Positions 11,613 through 25,282 of a stretch of 64,000 nt of DNA are shown in pieces. The DNA is taken from assembly GCA_025765615.1 (NCBI GenBank), contig JAIVFJ010000011.1, positions 248,001 through 312,000 on the forward strand, read 5' to 3'. The translations under genes and the position numbers were made by a program. The notes beneath the pieces were generated by a model, which was given only the letters and a program-made list of their open reading frames with translations, had not been told where the DNA came from and searched no databases. This stretch comes from Zopfochytrium polystomum (lineage: Eukaryota > Chytridiomycota > Chytridiomycetes > Chytridiales > Chytridiaceae). The first letter of the stretch is position 1. The number at the start of each line of letters is the position of its first letter.

Positions 11613-12390
11613 GAAGAAAGTCCAAGAGGTCTGAGGGGCACACGGGACTGTCTGAGGGAGGGTGGGAAAGAGAAGGAGGTCATGGTGGAGAGAAGAGAGC
11701 TGGAAGAACAGAAGAGAAAGGCTTAAACCGGACAACAGCTTAAACATAATAGAACAACACAACAAAAAACTGCAAAAAACAACTGATGAAGCAACAGAAA
11801 CAGACACTCATCCACCTCCCACTGAAGCACCACCATCTGTATCAGAGTCAACCCATCTGGATCTGTCTGGCTTCCCTGTCACTCCCTGAGTCTCCTTAAC
11901 CCGCCACCTGTCCCTTGATTCCCTAAACCTCTTGTTGCACACTGGATCCCAGTGCTCCCGCAGAGCATCCCTAGCTTCCCTCTGCACCTGCACCATCTGC
12001 ATGCTAGTCCTAAGATCCACCCTCCTATCATCCACTGTCCCTGCTTCCATTAAATAGTCTGCCTCCTGCTCTGCTGTGGTCTCCATCGCATCCACAAAGT
12101 CCCTCATACCAGCGCATTCCACTCGAATCTTGCGATCAGCCTAGCAATTCATCCCCAGCTTCTTTCAAGCAACCCTTGTCTCCTGGGGGATCTTTTCGGC
12201 ATCATTCCTTAGCCTAACTTTTCAATAGTGTATTGTGTCCAACAAGAGGTGACCGATCTGCAACTAAAACAGAAACACAACAGCAGCAAAGTAGGGAAAA
12301 CCAAAGAGCACGGTAAAAACCCCAAAACCACCACTGCGAGGGACCTTACTGCAAAACTACGAGGCCCACGCCCAAAGGACGAGGACTATG

Positions 12391-12698
12391 TGTCAGGAAC
12401 AGGACAGGACAGGACCAGGCAGACAAGGAACTGAGAGGAGTGATGATTGTATTGGAAACAATAATTCACGTGAGGGATGGGACAGGTCCCCCATCCCCCT
12501 TTTATACCTTTTGAGAGTGTTCCTTGTCAAGACTCAAAGAAAGTTCCAGAAAGAGCAATTAGTAATACAATGATACCAATGATACCAATGACAACAAGAC
12601 AAGTCAGGAAAGCAAAGAAGGTTCCAGAAGGTTCCAGAAGGTTCCATGAAGGAATGTTCAAGAAGGTTCCAGAGGTTTCCAGAGGGTGATTCATAACA
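12391..12698 (-). repeat. Solo LTR of the heat-shock-element gypsy family (308 bp)
   Basis: Starts TGTCAGGAAC and ends GATTCATAACA in + orientation, i.e. TG...CA in element orientation. It is flanked by a perfect 5-bp target-site duplication, CTATG, at 12386-12390 and 12699-12703. Length equals that of the element B LTRs. It is the product of LTR-LTR recombination of a full insertion. It keeps the GAA/TTC pentamer array and the TATAAAAG box, pointing to lower coordinates. Confidence 0.95.
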
Positions 12699-12889
12699 CT
12701 ATGCATGTAACCCCCAAGCGTATAGAGAGGGGAAAAGCGAAGAGGAATGTGTATGCGCGACCCCCAACGGAGAGGAGGGGGAAGGGGAACGAAAGAAGAG
12801 CGATAGAAAAACAACAAGGAAATCAACTGCGTAAGCCCCCAGACTAATCTTCAGGGGTGGTTCGAAGAGGATGCAGCAGCCCAACCGAA

Positions 12890-13125
12890 GACCAAGGGGC
12901 GGTGCCAGAGGGAACCGCCAGCAGCCGCGCTGAAGGAATGAAGGGTGGCGCCCAGAGGCGCCGCCTGCAACTGAGGAACTACTGGGCGGTGCCACCAGGC
13001 GCCGCCCCATCCAAAGTGCGTGGGACGGCGCCTTGAGGCGCTGCCACAGCTGAAGTGCGAAGGGCAGCGCTGCAAGGCGCTGCCACAACGGAAGTGCGAA
13101 GGGTGGCGCTGCAAGGCGACGCATG
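12890..13125. repeat. GC-rich minisatellite, ~39-bp unit
   Basis: Imperfect tandem units; the two clearest are consecutive 39-bp units of the form GCCACARCNGAAGTGCGAAG, then GGNNGCGCTGCAAGGCG (about 13040-13120). Earlier units are more diverged. The long minus-strand open frame across this block (12699-13205) is a by-product of the repeat (recurring Ala/Leu/Trp pattern) and shows no domain. Confidence 0.6.
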
Positions 13126-14286
13126 ATCTGATGGTTTCTTGACTGTGACAAGGGAGGAAAAAGGATCGGTGGATTGGGTTGCCAGGCCCTACCCGCCAAC
13201 CTCATCCAACTTGCTGCGATCGAGCGGGGGCAGCAGGGTCAGCCACTACCCTGAGCGTGGTGAGGGCGTTCGAAGGGGTTGGCGCAGAAGCGCCCACAGG
13301 TGGTGGGGTGAAGGGGGGAACACCGCAGTAAACCCAAACTTACTCTAGGCTTGCTTAACCAATTACCCTCGCACCTGGTACTACTTATTTCCCAGGCCGC
13401 ACTTGGGAGAATCACTTCCCATGGGAGAGGACTGGAGGTAGGCAGTGGGGGTGAGGGTATTTGACCCCCACCTGACACACCCCAGGGGGATTGTGCACAA
13501 GGCCATCCACCAGCATCTTGCTACTGCTATTTTCACAAGCCTGCTGGGGGGATCGCATCCCATGTGGACTGGCCAAGGGCTGTCGGGCATGCCGGGTCGG
13601 CCTGACACCACCCGCCACCACCATCGAAGGCAGTGGCTCTGGCGGCCGCATGGCTAAGACCGTGCAGCCACCACCCCTGAAAATTGCAAAGGTTTTTCCC
13701 CCCTTTCCCCAACTGATGCAACCAAACCATAACCGCAAACATCAAAAAAAGTCTAGCGGAAGCCCGAATTCGATCCATGCGTTTTCAATACAGTTGCGTT
13801 TCAATGAGGATGCTGGCGAGTAGTGCAACAGACTGTGATGTATGCCGAGGGCCTCAGCTGGGAGGCGAGTCTGGTGACAGAGGTTTCTTGTGGCGGCAGC
13901 TTTCGAGAAGGTGGAGGGCTGAATTGACGCAACAGCGCGTCAGCTTCTTCATTTTTCCTATGTTTGCACGGACCGAATAATCAGGAAGAAAAAAAAATCA
14001 TGGACCACTCATTTTCGCAAGCTTTCTGAGGATTTGGTGCAGTCCTTGCAGGTCCACTAATGGTTGAAAAGGTGCGCAGCTATGGGTACAGCTTCAGTGT
14101 TCTTGAAATAACTTTTCGCCTCGGTGGTGTCCAACAAAATGCAAACAACCAACGAGACGCTATTTCAATTCTGATCGTGCTGGCACTAACTTCACTGGGA
14201 AATTCGCACCGTGGCAGGATTCAAGTACTAGTATGTGTGGGCTTCCGGGTCACTGGGCCTTTAAGGGAAAGGGTTAATGGGAAAAA
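13126..14286. other. Spacer upstream of KXD1, no gene seen
   Basis: No recognisable domain occurs in the open frames here. Composition suggests transposon debris to about 13780. The KXD1 promoter should lie in the last few hundred bases. Confidence 0.4.
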
Positions 14287-14853
14287 GTGGCGGGACAGGA
14301 GATGAGCCAGAACGACCACCCCTCAGCAACACAGCGGGTGGCGGCACCGCTGCCTCCGCTTCCAGCAGCGGCTCCATTCCCCAGCGACGTTCTTCCGTCA
14401 AGGGCCATCGGCAGGCGGATAGCGTCCATGGTTCAGTCAGAAAGCATGAATACATTGATCGAAAGACAAGACCAAATGTAAGTCCTCCCCGTTGGTGGTT
14501 CTTTGTTATCCTGCTAACACCGTATGTGGGCATTCATCCTGGCAGGATCACCAGCCTTAAGTCAACTTCGCGGACGCTTGAGGCATTCAACGAGTTTTCC
14601 AGTGCTCGGTTCGAAGAGAACGCGTTACACGTGGAACAGTACGTCGCCATGCTGAAAGAGATGAAGTCGAATCTCGAGACCATTTTCAAAAGAATTCGGT
14701 GGGCCTGTTCTGTTACAAGTTAGCTCTCTCTTTCCCTGACTATTTGTTGGCAGTGTCATCAAGGCTAAGGCGATGGTCAAGTATCCTGAATCCTTCAATC
14801 AAGCAGAGCAAGCTTACCAGGCAGATCACAGCGATGAGGACGATGAGGAGTAA
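14287..14853 (+). CDS. KXD1: KxDL-motif protein (BORC/BLOC-1 complex subunit)
   Basis: Small coiled-coil subunit of the BORC/BLOC-1 type complexes that position lysosomes and recycle endosomes. Three exons are resolved to the base: 14287-14477, 14546-14698 and 14754-14853 (introns GTAAGT...GGCAG and GTGGGC...GGCAG), giving 147 residues. The N-terminus is Pro/Ala-rich. The KxDL domain runs from IASMVQSESMNTLIERQDQM through FNEFSSARFEENALHVEQYV to MLKEMKSNLETIFKRIR, where the name-giving K-x-D-L position reads KSNL. The tail ends in YPESFNQAEQAYQ plus acidic residues. Other KxDL proteins have the same order and length. The start is the first in-frame Met before the Pro/Ala segment. The next gene begins 72 bp downstream on the same strand. 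Confidence 0.85.
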
Positions 14854-14925
14854 AGGACTGACGGCTCCAGATATCTTTTCTCTTTTTTTTTTGTTATTTG
14901 TAATACAGTAATAAGAGCGACCCGA

Positions 14926-16667
14926 ATGACTTCGCCCAACCTTCCTCCCACGATCAGACAGGTGCTGTTGGGCGCAAGCAAGACTGCGGCCGCAACGACT
15001 GCGACGAAGGGCCGCGCCCCACCCGTTCCCGCCGTCGTGCACGGTTGGGTTCGCACTGTCCGCGTGCAAAAGAGCGTTGCTTTCGTGGAGGTGGCCGATG
15101 GTTCGACTTCCACAGGACTGCAGGCTGTGATGCCTCCGGGACTCGCGAAGGAGTAAGCAGCTCTCACTGCACCGCAACAAGGATCAATTTCCTCATCTTG
15201 CCTACCAATTCCCATCTCCAACGCCATAACTGCTCGGAACAAAGTCTATCCACTGGTTCCAGTATTAAGCTTCATGGCAACCTCGTGACAAGTATTGGTG
15301 CGAACCAGAAAAGTGAGCTTAAAGTGACGAGCATTGAAGTGCTGGGCTCCTCGGACGCAGAGGTTTGCATGTCTGGTACTTCTATCTCTACGCCAATTTA
15401 GTGGCCTTGCATCTCGCCTAACGCGTTCCCAGTCGTACCCCCTGCACAAAGCTCGGCTGCCACTCGATCACTTGCGCCAGTTTCCGCATTTCCGTTCAAG
15501 GGCCAAAACCTTCGGCGCCATATGGCGTGTTCGTAATGCCGCAACGTTGGGGTTTCATCAATACTTTCAGGTAGCTCTCTGTCAAAAGTCTTTCGACTGA
15601 CAAAATATCAGGAAAATGGCTTTCTGCACGTCCACCCTCCCGTACTGACCTCGAACGACTGCGAAGGCGCTGGAGAAGTTTTCCGTGTTTTCAGTGAGGA
15701 GGCTTTCCAAGAGCTTGTTCGAGAAGATTCAAATCACCCGGAGTGTGCAGATTCTCCACTGCGTGAAGCAGCTGACATTGCAGCAGTCGAGAGCAGTCGA
15801 TCGCGTAAAGAATTCTTCCATACCCCTTCTTACCTGACAGTGTCGACGCAACTTCATCTGGAGGCCATGGCGTCTTCTCTTGGGCGCGTTTACGCCCTTA
15901 GCCCAACTTTTCGGGCAGAAAAGTCGCTGTCCACCAGACACCTGGCGGAGTTCTGGATGTTGGAGGCCGAAGCCAGCTTCATTTCCAACGTCGATCAGCT
16001 TGCAAGAATTGTAGAGCACTCGCTCAAGGCGGCCACCTCCAAAGTTCTCAACGATTGCGAAGAAGACTTGAGTCTGCTGGCGAAGTTGGCATCTTCAGAA
16101 ATACCAGGCACGGCCGTTGATGTCCTTGAGCGTCTTAAACGACTGTCAGAGAGTAGCTTTGCGTGTCTGTCCTACACAGACGCCATTAGTGCTTTGGAGA
16201 GGTCGGGCCGCCACTGGCAGTATCCGGTTAAGTGGGGTCATCCGCTACAATCCGAGCACGAAAAGTACCTTGCAGAGGTATATGTCAAAGGACCAGTCTT
16301 TGTTACGCACTACCCGTCAGCAATCAAGCCTTTTTACATGCGCGAATCACGTTTCAGCGACGAAAAGCTGCGATTGGGAGAAGGCTCGATGACTGTTGAA
16401 TGCTTTGATCTTTTGGTCCCAGGAATAGGCGAACTGGTCGGAGGCAGTCTCAGAGAAGAGCAATTGGATCGGTTGGAGAAACGAATGGCTGAGCACAATG
16501 TTGATACAAGTGCACTTCGATGGTATTTGGACCTTAGACGATACGGTAGTGTGCCGCATGGCGGCTTTGGGATTGGATTTGAGCGTTATCTCGCCTATAT
16601 GACCGGTGTGGCGAACATTCGCGACCTTATTCCCTATCCTCGGTGGTACGGTCACTGTGACAGTTAA
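14926..16667 (+). CDS. Asparaginyl-tRNA synthetase, probably mitochondrial
   Basis: Charges tRNA-Asn with asparagine. Class II aminoacyl-tRNA synthetase. The N-terminal OB-fold exon (14926-15154) has [20 protein letters not shown], followed by short exons with [11 protein letters not shown] and [17 protein letters not shown]. The large last exon (from about 15612) contains the catalytic core: [20 protein letters not shown], motif 2 [12 protein letters not shown] with [11 protein letters not shown], and motif 3 [16 protein letters not shown], ending [14 protein letters not shown] at 16667. The Ala/Thr-rich N-terminus, short OB domain and single-domain length fit the organellar (SLM5/NARS2) type better than the cytosolic one; this is inference. 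At least four exons; internal edges are approximate. Confidence 0.88.
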
Positions 16668-17134
16668 ATTAGGGAATTCTTACCCGCCAAAAAAAGATGG
16701 TTGTCGCCACAAGGAGCTAAAGAGAAAGTTGGAGGGTTTCCTCGTTTCCGTTGTTTCATTTTTTGCCCCACAAAACGTGTCCAGGCGGGCCAGGGGGGGT
16801 CCAGTCGGCACAAAGATGGGAGGTGCAAACGAAGTCATAAAAATAGCCAGCTTTCAACATAGCAGGATGGGGTCCAAGTTGCACCAACTATTCTGTCCTT
16901 GGACGGTTACATGATACCGACATACAATAGCTTTTCTCGTAACAACTGTCAATTTTTTACTTCTAACCGCTTTGATTGCAGTTATTCCTGCCATGCATGC
17001 GCACGCTCACGGCTCCGACTGTCAAGCAGCCCATGCGGGTTACAGTCGGAGAGGGTGATCCAGATCGATGTTTATCCTGAAAAAATAAATAAAAAAATTA
17101 AGTATACAGTAAAAATAAAAACACCGTCCCAGTC
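16668..17134. other. Intergenic region with inverted repeat
   Basis: Non-coding. Contains a perfect 10-bp inverted repeat, CTCCGACTGT at 17013-17022 and ACAGTCGGAG at 17042-17051, with a 19-nt loop, about 85 bp before the P5CDH start. It could be a transcription factor site or simply the end of a small repeat. Confidence 0.4.
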
Positions 17135-19574
<2,440 letters not shown>

Positions 19575-19586
<12 letters not shown>

Positions 19587-20982
19587 CAGAGGCAAGTTGC
19601 AACAACATCTCCAATAAATGGGTTCTTCGTATGCTTTCCTACCGCTTGTGAACAATGCTCTGTCCAAGATTTTGAAAGCCACTAAACCCTCCATGTGGTG
19701 CTCCACCAAAACTTTTTTGTGGCTCACCCTTCTCGCTGCGAGGATCCTGCGGCGGAGACTGGCTTCTTGGCGGACTTCCATGTGGGCGATATTCGCGTTC
19801 GCTTTTGTGTACAAAAACGGCGTCTTAGGAAGTTTAAACCAGCGGCGAAGTGCAGCACAGCAATAGACCAACACATTTACCCACCAGCGGTTCCCTGTTT
19901 CGCCCCACCACAATTCAGCCTCAAAGCCGGATATCCCGAGGTGCGGCAATAGCCTCCTTCGGCTCCGGTCCGTTTTCTTTGATATCTTTTCTGGTGGTTG
20001 ATGGGCACCATGCGGTGTACGAAATGAGCTTGAGTGAGCCCCAGGAACCGCTTCGTCCAACCATTCGCATTCGCCCGCGCTGTTATTGACCTCATTCCTT
20101 ATATAAGCTTGGTGGAGTGCAGGAGAAGAACGCTTCCAGGAACACAAGGCTGCATCACCCAGCATCGATTGCCGGGGCAGGTTCATTTGTTCGTCATGTG
20201 CCCAGTGCCCGTTCTGGTGGAGACCTTCTGAGGAAACCCTTCCTGACAAGCCACCTCCGGCGGTACTTGGCAGTTTTGCATTTTCGAACGATGGGGAAGG
20301 TGGCGACAGTGTCGGCGGCGGACCTGCCAAATCGGCAACAGGTCCATCGGGGTCGCTGTTGATGTCCCCAATCATATCGACCGGTTGCGACGCCCAACGA
20401 GCGTGATATTCCTCGCGTGGAGAGCCAGACTGAGTCTGAGACCATGCGGCTGTTGCTGGCGAGACTACGGACGGGAACACGGTCTTGCCGTCGATACGAA
20501 GTGCGCGAAGTGCTGCAAATACATGTGCTTCTCTTAAATGACCTTTCAAGATGCCCGTCAGTAACTGTCGCCATGGGTTTATGGGTGACGGTTCTACAAT
20601 GCCGAACTGCTCGCCAATCCTCATTGCCTGTGAAAGCGCCTGGTCCCTATTGAAATGAAAGGGTAGGTGTCCGGCAGCAGGCCTCAAGCGCGAAGAAAAC
20701 AGGGCGAAACCAAAACGAACAGAGTGCGCACGTTTCTTCGGCCAATAATCGGAGTGCCTCCAGTGAAGGTGGATAGGGGATTGCTTTTGAAAGCACCGTG
20801 ATTGGCGACAGTACTGCGATCGCGCAGTCCAGTGCATTCAACTCACGGAGCATCAGATGGGCAGGCTCTGCGTGGGTCACTGCCATCGGCGGCTTCCAGC
20901 CCTCCCGGCCGTCCTTCATGATGCTTGCGGGTTCGGCGTCCGTGGCGTGGGGCAGCTCTACACCAGATAGCATGACGTGGTC
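19575..20982 (-). CDS. Unrecognised protein
   Basis: A long open frame (20837-19575) that I cannot assign. A probable first exon starts at 20982 with MLSGVELPHATDAEPASIM and contains AVTHAEPAHLMLRELNALDC. An intron ending in the good acceptor TTCATTTCAATAG (about 20650) would join it to DQALSQAMRIGEQFGIVEPS and GHLREAHVFAALRALR. The middle is Ser/Pro-rich. A basic helical segment near the end reads RQEASLRRRILAARRVSHKK. No transmembrane segment or catalytic motif is clear. Part of 20095-19877 may use another frame, so extra introns are possible. It lies tail-to-tail with P5CDH, with an apparent 12-bp overlap, and 100-odd bases downstream of COQ6. The gene is probably real but its structure is uncertain. 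Confidence 0.45.
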
Positions 20983-21089
20983 ATCAATATGTTTCCTTTT
21001 TTTTCTTTTCTTTCTGCAAAGAAAAAAAAACGAATAAAAGATAAAAAAAGCAGACACAAAAAGGGATGCATAAACTTGCAATCATGACG

Positions 21090-23037
21090 AGGCAGCCTTC
21101 ATGGCCAAGGTCTTTAACATCGACATTACGCCCACGTCAGATTCAGATACTGAGCACGTCAAAAGCAGCAAAAGAAGCGACAAACCTTTATCCACGGAAG
21201 CTGCTGGATAATGTTCATACCCGCAGATCTTGTGAAGGATAAGGGGCGCAGATCCGAACCAAAGATTCGACCGATTCCATCCACTGCAGCCATCATGCCC
21301 AGGTTATTGACGTATCGGGAAGCAGAATAGCCTTCGAGAATGTGTACTTGGCCTAAAAAAAAAAATTCCAGCAAAGGACAGGGCATCAAACGGCTTACCG
21401 AAATCTTGGCCATCCACGACACCTTGATCAATAACTTTGCTCAATTCCTCTGCGTCACCAAACCCTAAGTTCAAACCCTGACCAGCCAGAGGATGAATTG
21501 TGTGCGCAGCGTCACTTTGATTGGTTGGATAAGAATTTCAGGTTTCAAGATCATTAACTAACCCAATGAGGGCTACGCGCGTTTTGACGTAGTGGCTCGC
21601 TTTCCTGAATCTTAGTGGAAAACTAGCTCGGCTCCCGTCCACCACATCAGTGACAACAGCGACGGTGCCAGTGCTTGGAAGTCGAGAAGCACCGCCATCT
21701 AAACTTTGAGCAGCTTTATAATGGCGGTCGAGGCCCCATCGTCCTTCTTCGGCTGCATCCACGGCGACTGTGGCCTTCCGACCATCATCGGAAAGCTGGA
21801 TTTGGCCCAGCAAGAAGTCCAAATCAGGGAGAGGATTCCGGAGGGCAACATTCACGAACGTGACAAAGTCTTCCGAGCTCAAACAAGAGAGTTTCTTCGC
21901 GATGGCAGGTGTGGTGCTCCAAACCAAGGAGCTTACGTCGTCAGCGAGCTTGAGTGCGCAATCAGTCACCAACAGCAAGTTCTGAATTCCCTTACTGGTA
22001 ACAATGCGATCGGTCCAGTTGGCAGGAAACGCTGGCACGCTTGCCTGTTTCCATAAGCGGTCTCCGGGTCAATTTTCAATGTGGCGACTAGGCCATTCTG
22101 CTGATAATCCCATCCCCATGAGTCGATCCCAGCATTGGCTCTCACCAGGGAGTTTCCACCATCCGCTCCAACCTAGAACTTCAGTCAGAGCAAATTGCTG
22201 AAGTGAGATAAGCACCAGAAGGCGAGCTTGAACGACTTTTCCCTCGGCAAGATATATACGAGGCCAGTCTGACTCAAGACGAACATCATGCTCAATTGCA
22301 GTTACTCTCGCCCCGTTGAAAATTGATATGTTTGGCTCGTTTTTGACGGTTTCGACGAGGGAGTATCGGAGCCAAGCATTTTCGACAATCCAGGCAATTG
22401 CATCCGGGCTCGATTGGGAGAGGCCCGACGTGAACTCCAAGAAACCTGGGCCCACAGCGTCCCGCACCTGAATGATTCACGGTCAGCTTCACCAGAGTCA
22501 ACGTATTTCACCTCCATCCTTGTGTAAGCGCGTTTTCGAACATCGTCTATTTTTTCCCATGCACCGATACCTGAAACCATAGCCATAAGAAGGCGAAAAC
22601 GATGCAACAGAAACAACAATCAAATGGGGTAAACGAACTTTGCAAAAACCGAGCCGATTCCGGCGTAATAGAGCTCACTCGATTTGAGTACTCTCCGGAT
22701 TGTGTAGGTTTCGAGAAAAGGTCGCCACTTTCGATAAGCGCGATCCGAAGGGACGACGCTGCGGGTAATCTCGCTGTAGAGTTGAAGAGGTCAGCGAAGG
22801 ACTTGTCACAGGGGCTGACAACAGACCAAGACTGGAAGCGAGTGCAGTCCCAACGATACCGGCACCGACAATGCACACGTCGAACACGTCCGCACCGGGG
22901 GTGCCTTCGGCATGGACGGTGGACAGGCCTCGAGCCAGGAGCGATAGCGTTTCATTGGGTGTGCGGCCAGAGGTTTTGGCGCGAATGGCGGTGGCTGCTG
23001 TGCCCGCAACCCGAAACAAACGCGACAGATGTGACAT
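21090..23037 (-). CDS. COQ6: Ubiquinone biosynthesis FAD-dependent monooxygenase Coq6
   Basis: Mitochondrial flavoprotein monooxygenase that hydroxylates the benzenoid ring during coenzyme Q synthesis. The presequence-like N-terminus (MSHLSRLFRVAGTAATAIRA) is followed by the FAD-binding Rossmann motif DVCIVGAGIVGTALASSLG, then YSNRVSSITPESARFLQS, NAWLRYSLVETV, and the second FAD motif GDAAHTIHPLAGQGLNLGF near 21510-21455. The last readable part is VHILEGYSASRYVNNLGMM, then RSAGMNIIQQLPWIK. Multiple introns. The terminal exon is uncertain; a frame ending MSMLKTLAMKAASS at about 21090 fits the family tail, but the splice phase could not be confirmed. Its start codon is only about 35 bp from the stop of the upstream MDM1-like gene on the same strand. 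Confidence 0.87.
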
Positions 23038-23072
23038 GACAGACTTATATTCCGGCAGGGAAAACAGTAAAT

Positions 23073-24055
23073 CTAATGACTGGCTTTTCGAATTTCCCCC
23101 ATCCAGTCCAGGAATTCTCGCTGGTACTCTGTCTGGAACGTTCCTACCAGTCCTGGCTCGAATTGAAGCGAGCCGCCGTGAGACGCCAATCTTCGCTGCC
23201 TAAGCGAAGTCTGGAACGGTGGCCTAACGCTTCGTTGATGGGCATCATCGAAGCGTCGCCTCGAAACTCCGCGCTCCCTGGTGGCTTGGGTTGATCGATG
23301 TGAAAGAGCGCTTGGATAAACCTGCATTCAAAACAGGATTACTGAGTAAGATTGTGTCCGATTTGAACGAACCTGATCTGGGGGAGCTCGGACGTTGAAA
23401 GTCCGCATGTACAGGTCCTCATTAACGGGGGTGACGTTTCCAGACCCAAAATTGATCATTTGCCGCGAGTCCTTCGATCGGGTCTTATAACCCTCGGGTG
23501 TGTCGTGGTGTGGCGCAAGTCGATCCGAACTTGGCAATACTCGATCTTGCAAAAGGTCCGAGGCGCTTCCATCGCTACGTTCGACATCGGGCATAAGTTC
23601 GGTTACTTGAGTACTCTTATCCAACATGTGAGGAGTCGAGGGTCCGGTTTCAAACTGATGCAGCCGCCGATGCTTCAGAGGCTGGAAGGAGTCAGGGGTG
23701 TCGGAAAGGCGAACGCTGACGGTAACTGGAGAGGCTCGACTTCCGGTTGAAGCAACAGAAGGAGTTTCCGATGGAGACCGCACACGTTCATGCGAGGGAT
23801 CATCCGCCCTGTCCTTCCATTCTAATAATCGCCGGGGTATGGAAACCGGCTGCTTCCAAGTAAACTGACGCTAGGAACCAACGTCGATTTGGGCCGAGGA
23901 CGAGAGCAGTCAAACCGAAAAGAGACAAAAAGCCAGTTAGCGATGCTTCTGCCACGAGTTGGATATCCAGCCCATCCTCGCTCGAACGTGGCGTGATCTG
24001 AGCCCACTCCCACCTGATATTCCGACTGCCACGGATAGGCGGCGGTGGCCATCAT
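23073..24055 (-). CDS. MDM1-like microtubule/centriole protein (tentative)
   Basis: Three exons read cleanly: MMATAAYPWQSEYQ, then after an intron (CAG|GTGGGAGT...TATTAG) a Ser/Thr/Pro-rich stretch (WKDRADDPSHERVRSPSETP ... STQVTELMPDVERS ... YMRTFNVRAPP), then after GTTCGT...TGCAG a last exon ending GTFQTEYQREFLDWMGEIRK. The paired (S/T)EYQ-x(2-3)-F/W motifs, one at each end, resemble the repeat by which the nuclear/centriolar protein MDM1 binds microtubules; the YPW before the first motif also fits. The intervening sequence is disordered and gives no support. It shares a 39-bp start-to-start gap with the WDR53-like gene and is followed 35 bp later by COQ6. The gene is likely real; the family call is tentative. 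Confidence 0.5.
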
Positions 24056-24094
24056 GGAGGAATTTGTCTGGAACAGGAGTCGTTCACGTGTGAC

Positions 24095-25238
24095 ATGTCC
24101 TGCCGCAAGATCGCCAGTCTCAAAGGGCACACCCAGCCTGTTTTGGCACTTGCATTGCAGCCGGCAAGTTCGGCTGATTCGACACCGTCACTGTTCGCAT
24201 CTGCGGCGGACGATGGTACCGTTCGCTGCTGGGATTTGGTGGTTCAACGATCGATCCGTGCGTACATCGGATTTGGAACGCACGTGAACTCGGTGGTCTT
24301 CTCGTCGTCATCCCCTTCCCTGTTGTTCTGTGCCGCTGGCCGCTCCTTCCACGCGTTCGACTTCCGGAGCCCGACAGTCGTCAGCCAGTCATCTGCGGCA
24401 GTGTTTTCTGCACTCGAATATGCACAGGATGAGATCAATCAGGTGGTAGTGAACGAGGAAGGTACAATACTGGCAACAGTGGATGACTCAGGGAGTGTAG
24501 GTCTGTACGATCTGCGGAACAGAAAACCAGGACGGCCCATGCGATCGATTCACACGAATATCTGCTCGTCTGTGTCGTTCCACCCCCACCGACCTCACGA
24601 GCTATGGACAGGCGGAATGGACAGCCAGATCGTTAAGTGGGACATTTCGTCGGGTGCGGCATTGGGTGAGTTCACCAAGTCGAACTTCAACGCAAGCTGA
24701 AAACTCAAACAAAGGTCAATTTGACACGGTACGGTCGGAAGCGTCGACCGCCGACAACTCTCGCCCTCAGCAAATAAACCCGCCGTTCGTTCAGTCGCTA
24801 ACAGTGCTTCCGACACGCGGTAACATCGTAGTGGCCGGTCTGGGCGATGGGGCGCTTTTCTTGATTGAGTCTGCCTGGTCTCGAAGAAAAGGAAATCTGG
24901 ATCATACGACGCGGCGGCTCTCGGGGCCGCATTCTTGGTCCATTGGAGCAGTCCACCCTTTTCCAGTGCGAGATGAAAAACGGAAACTGGTGCTTTCGGG
25001 GGGACTGGACGGTTACTTGGTTTTGTGGGATTTGGGGAGGGCGCGGTCGGCTGGAGAAGCCTTCTGCTTTCGAGACTCAGTGGGACGCAAGGTCAACTGC
25101 GTCGCGGCCGCACGCGCGGACAGGGATGGTGGGGCCCTGGTGCTTATTGGCGGAGTGCCGATGGCGCCGAGCGTGAACGGGACGATGGGGAGAGGAGACC
25201 TAGACGTCTGGCATGCAGTGGACAATTCGGAGCAGTAG
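24095..25238 (+). CDS. WD40-repeat protein, WDR53-like
   Basis: Beta-propeller protein of the WDR53 type; members of this family have been linked to DDB1-Cul4 ubiquitin ligases, but the substrate is unknown. Exon 1 (24095 to about 24667) has WD repeats LKGHTQPVLALALQP...SAADDGTVRCWDLV, VNSVVFSSSSPSLLFCAAG, VVVNEEGTILATVDDSGSVG and VSFHPHRPHELWTGGMDSQI. A short intron starting GTGAGTTC and ending near ACAAAG (about 24668-24712) keeps frame into exon 2, with NPPFVQSLTVLPTRGNIVVA, AGLGDGALFLIESAW, HSWSIGAVHPFP and LVLSGGLDGYLVLWDLGR. It ends LDVWHAVDNSEQ. The start is the first Met ahead of the first repeat; an upstream ATG at 24054 is in another frame. Confidence 0.72.
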
Positions 25239-25282
25239 AAATTTTGCTTCTCTTCCTTTCTTTCTTGCGCTTTGGTCCGAAG

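Noticed and set aside
12699..13205. Long minus-strand frame of 168 codons
   Set aside because: Follows the GC-rich minisatellite and its composition; repeated Ala/Leu/Trp pattern with no domain.
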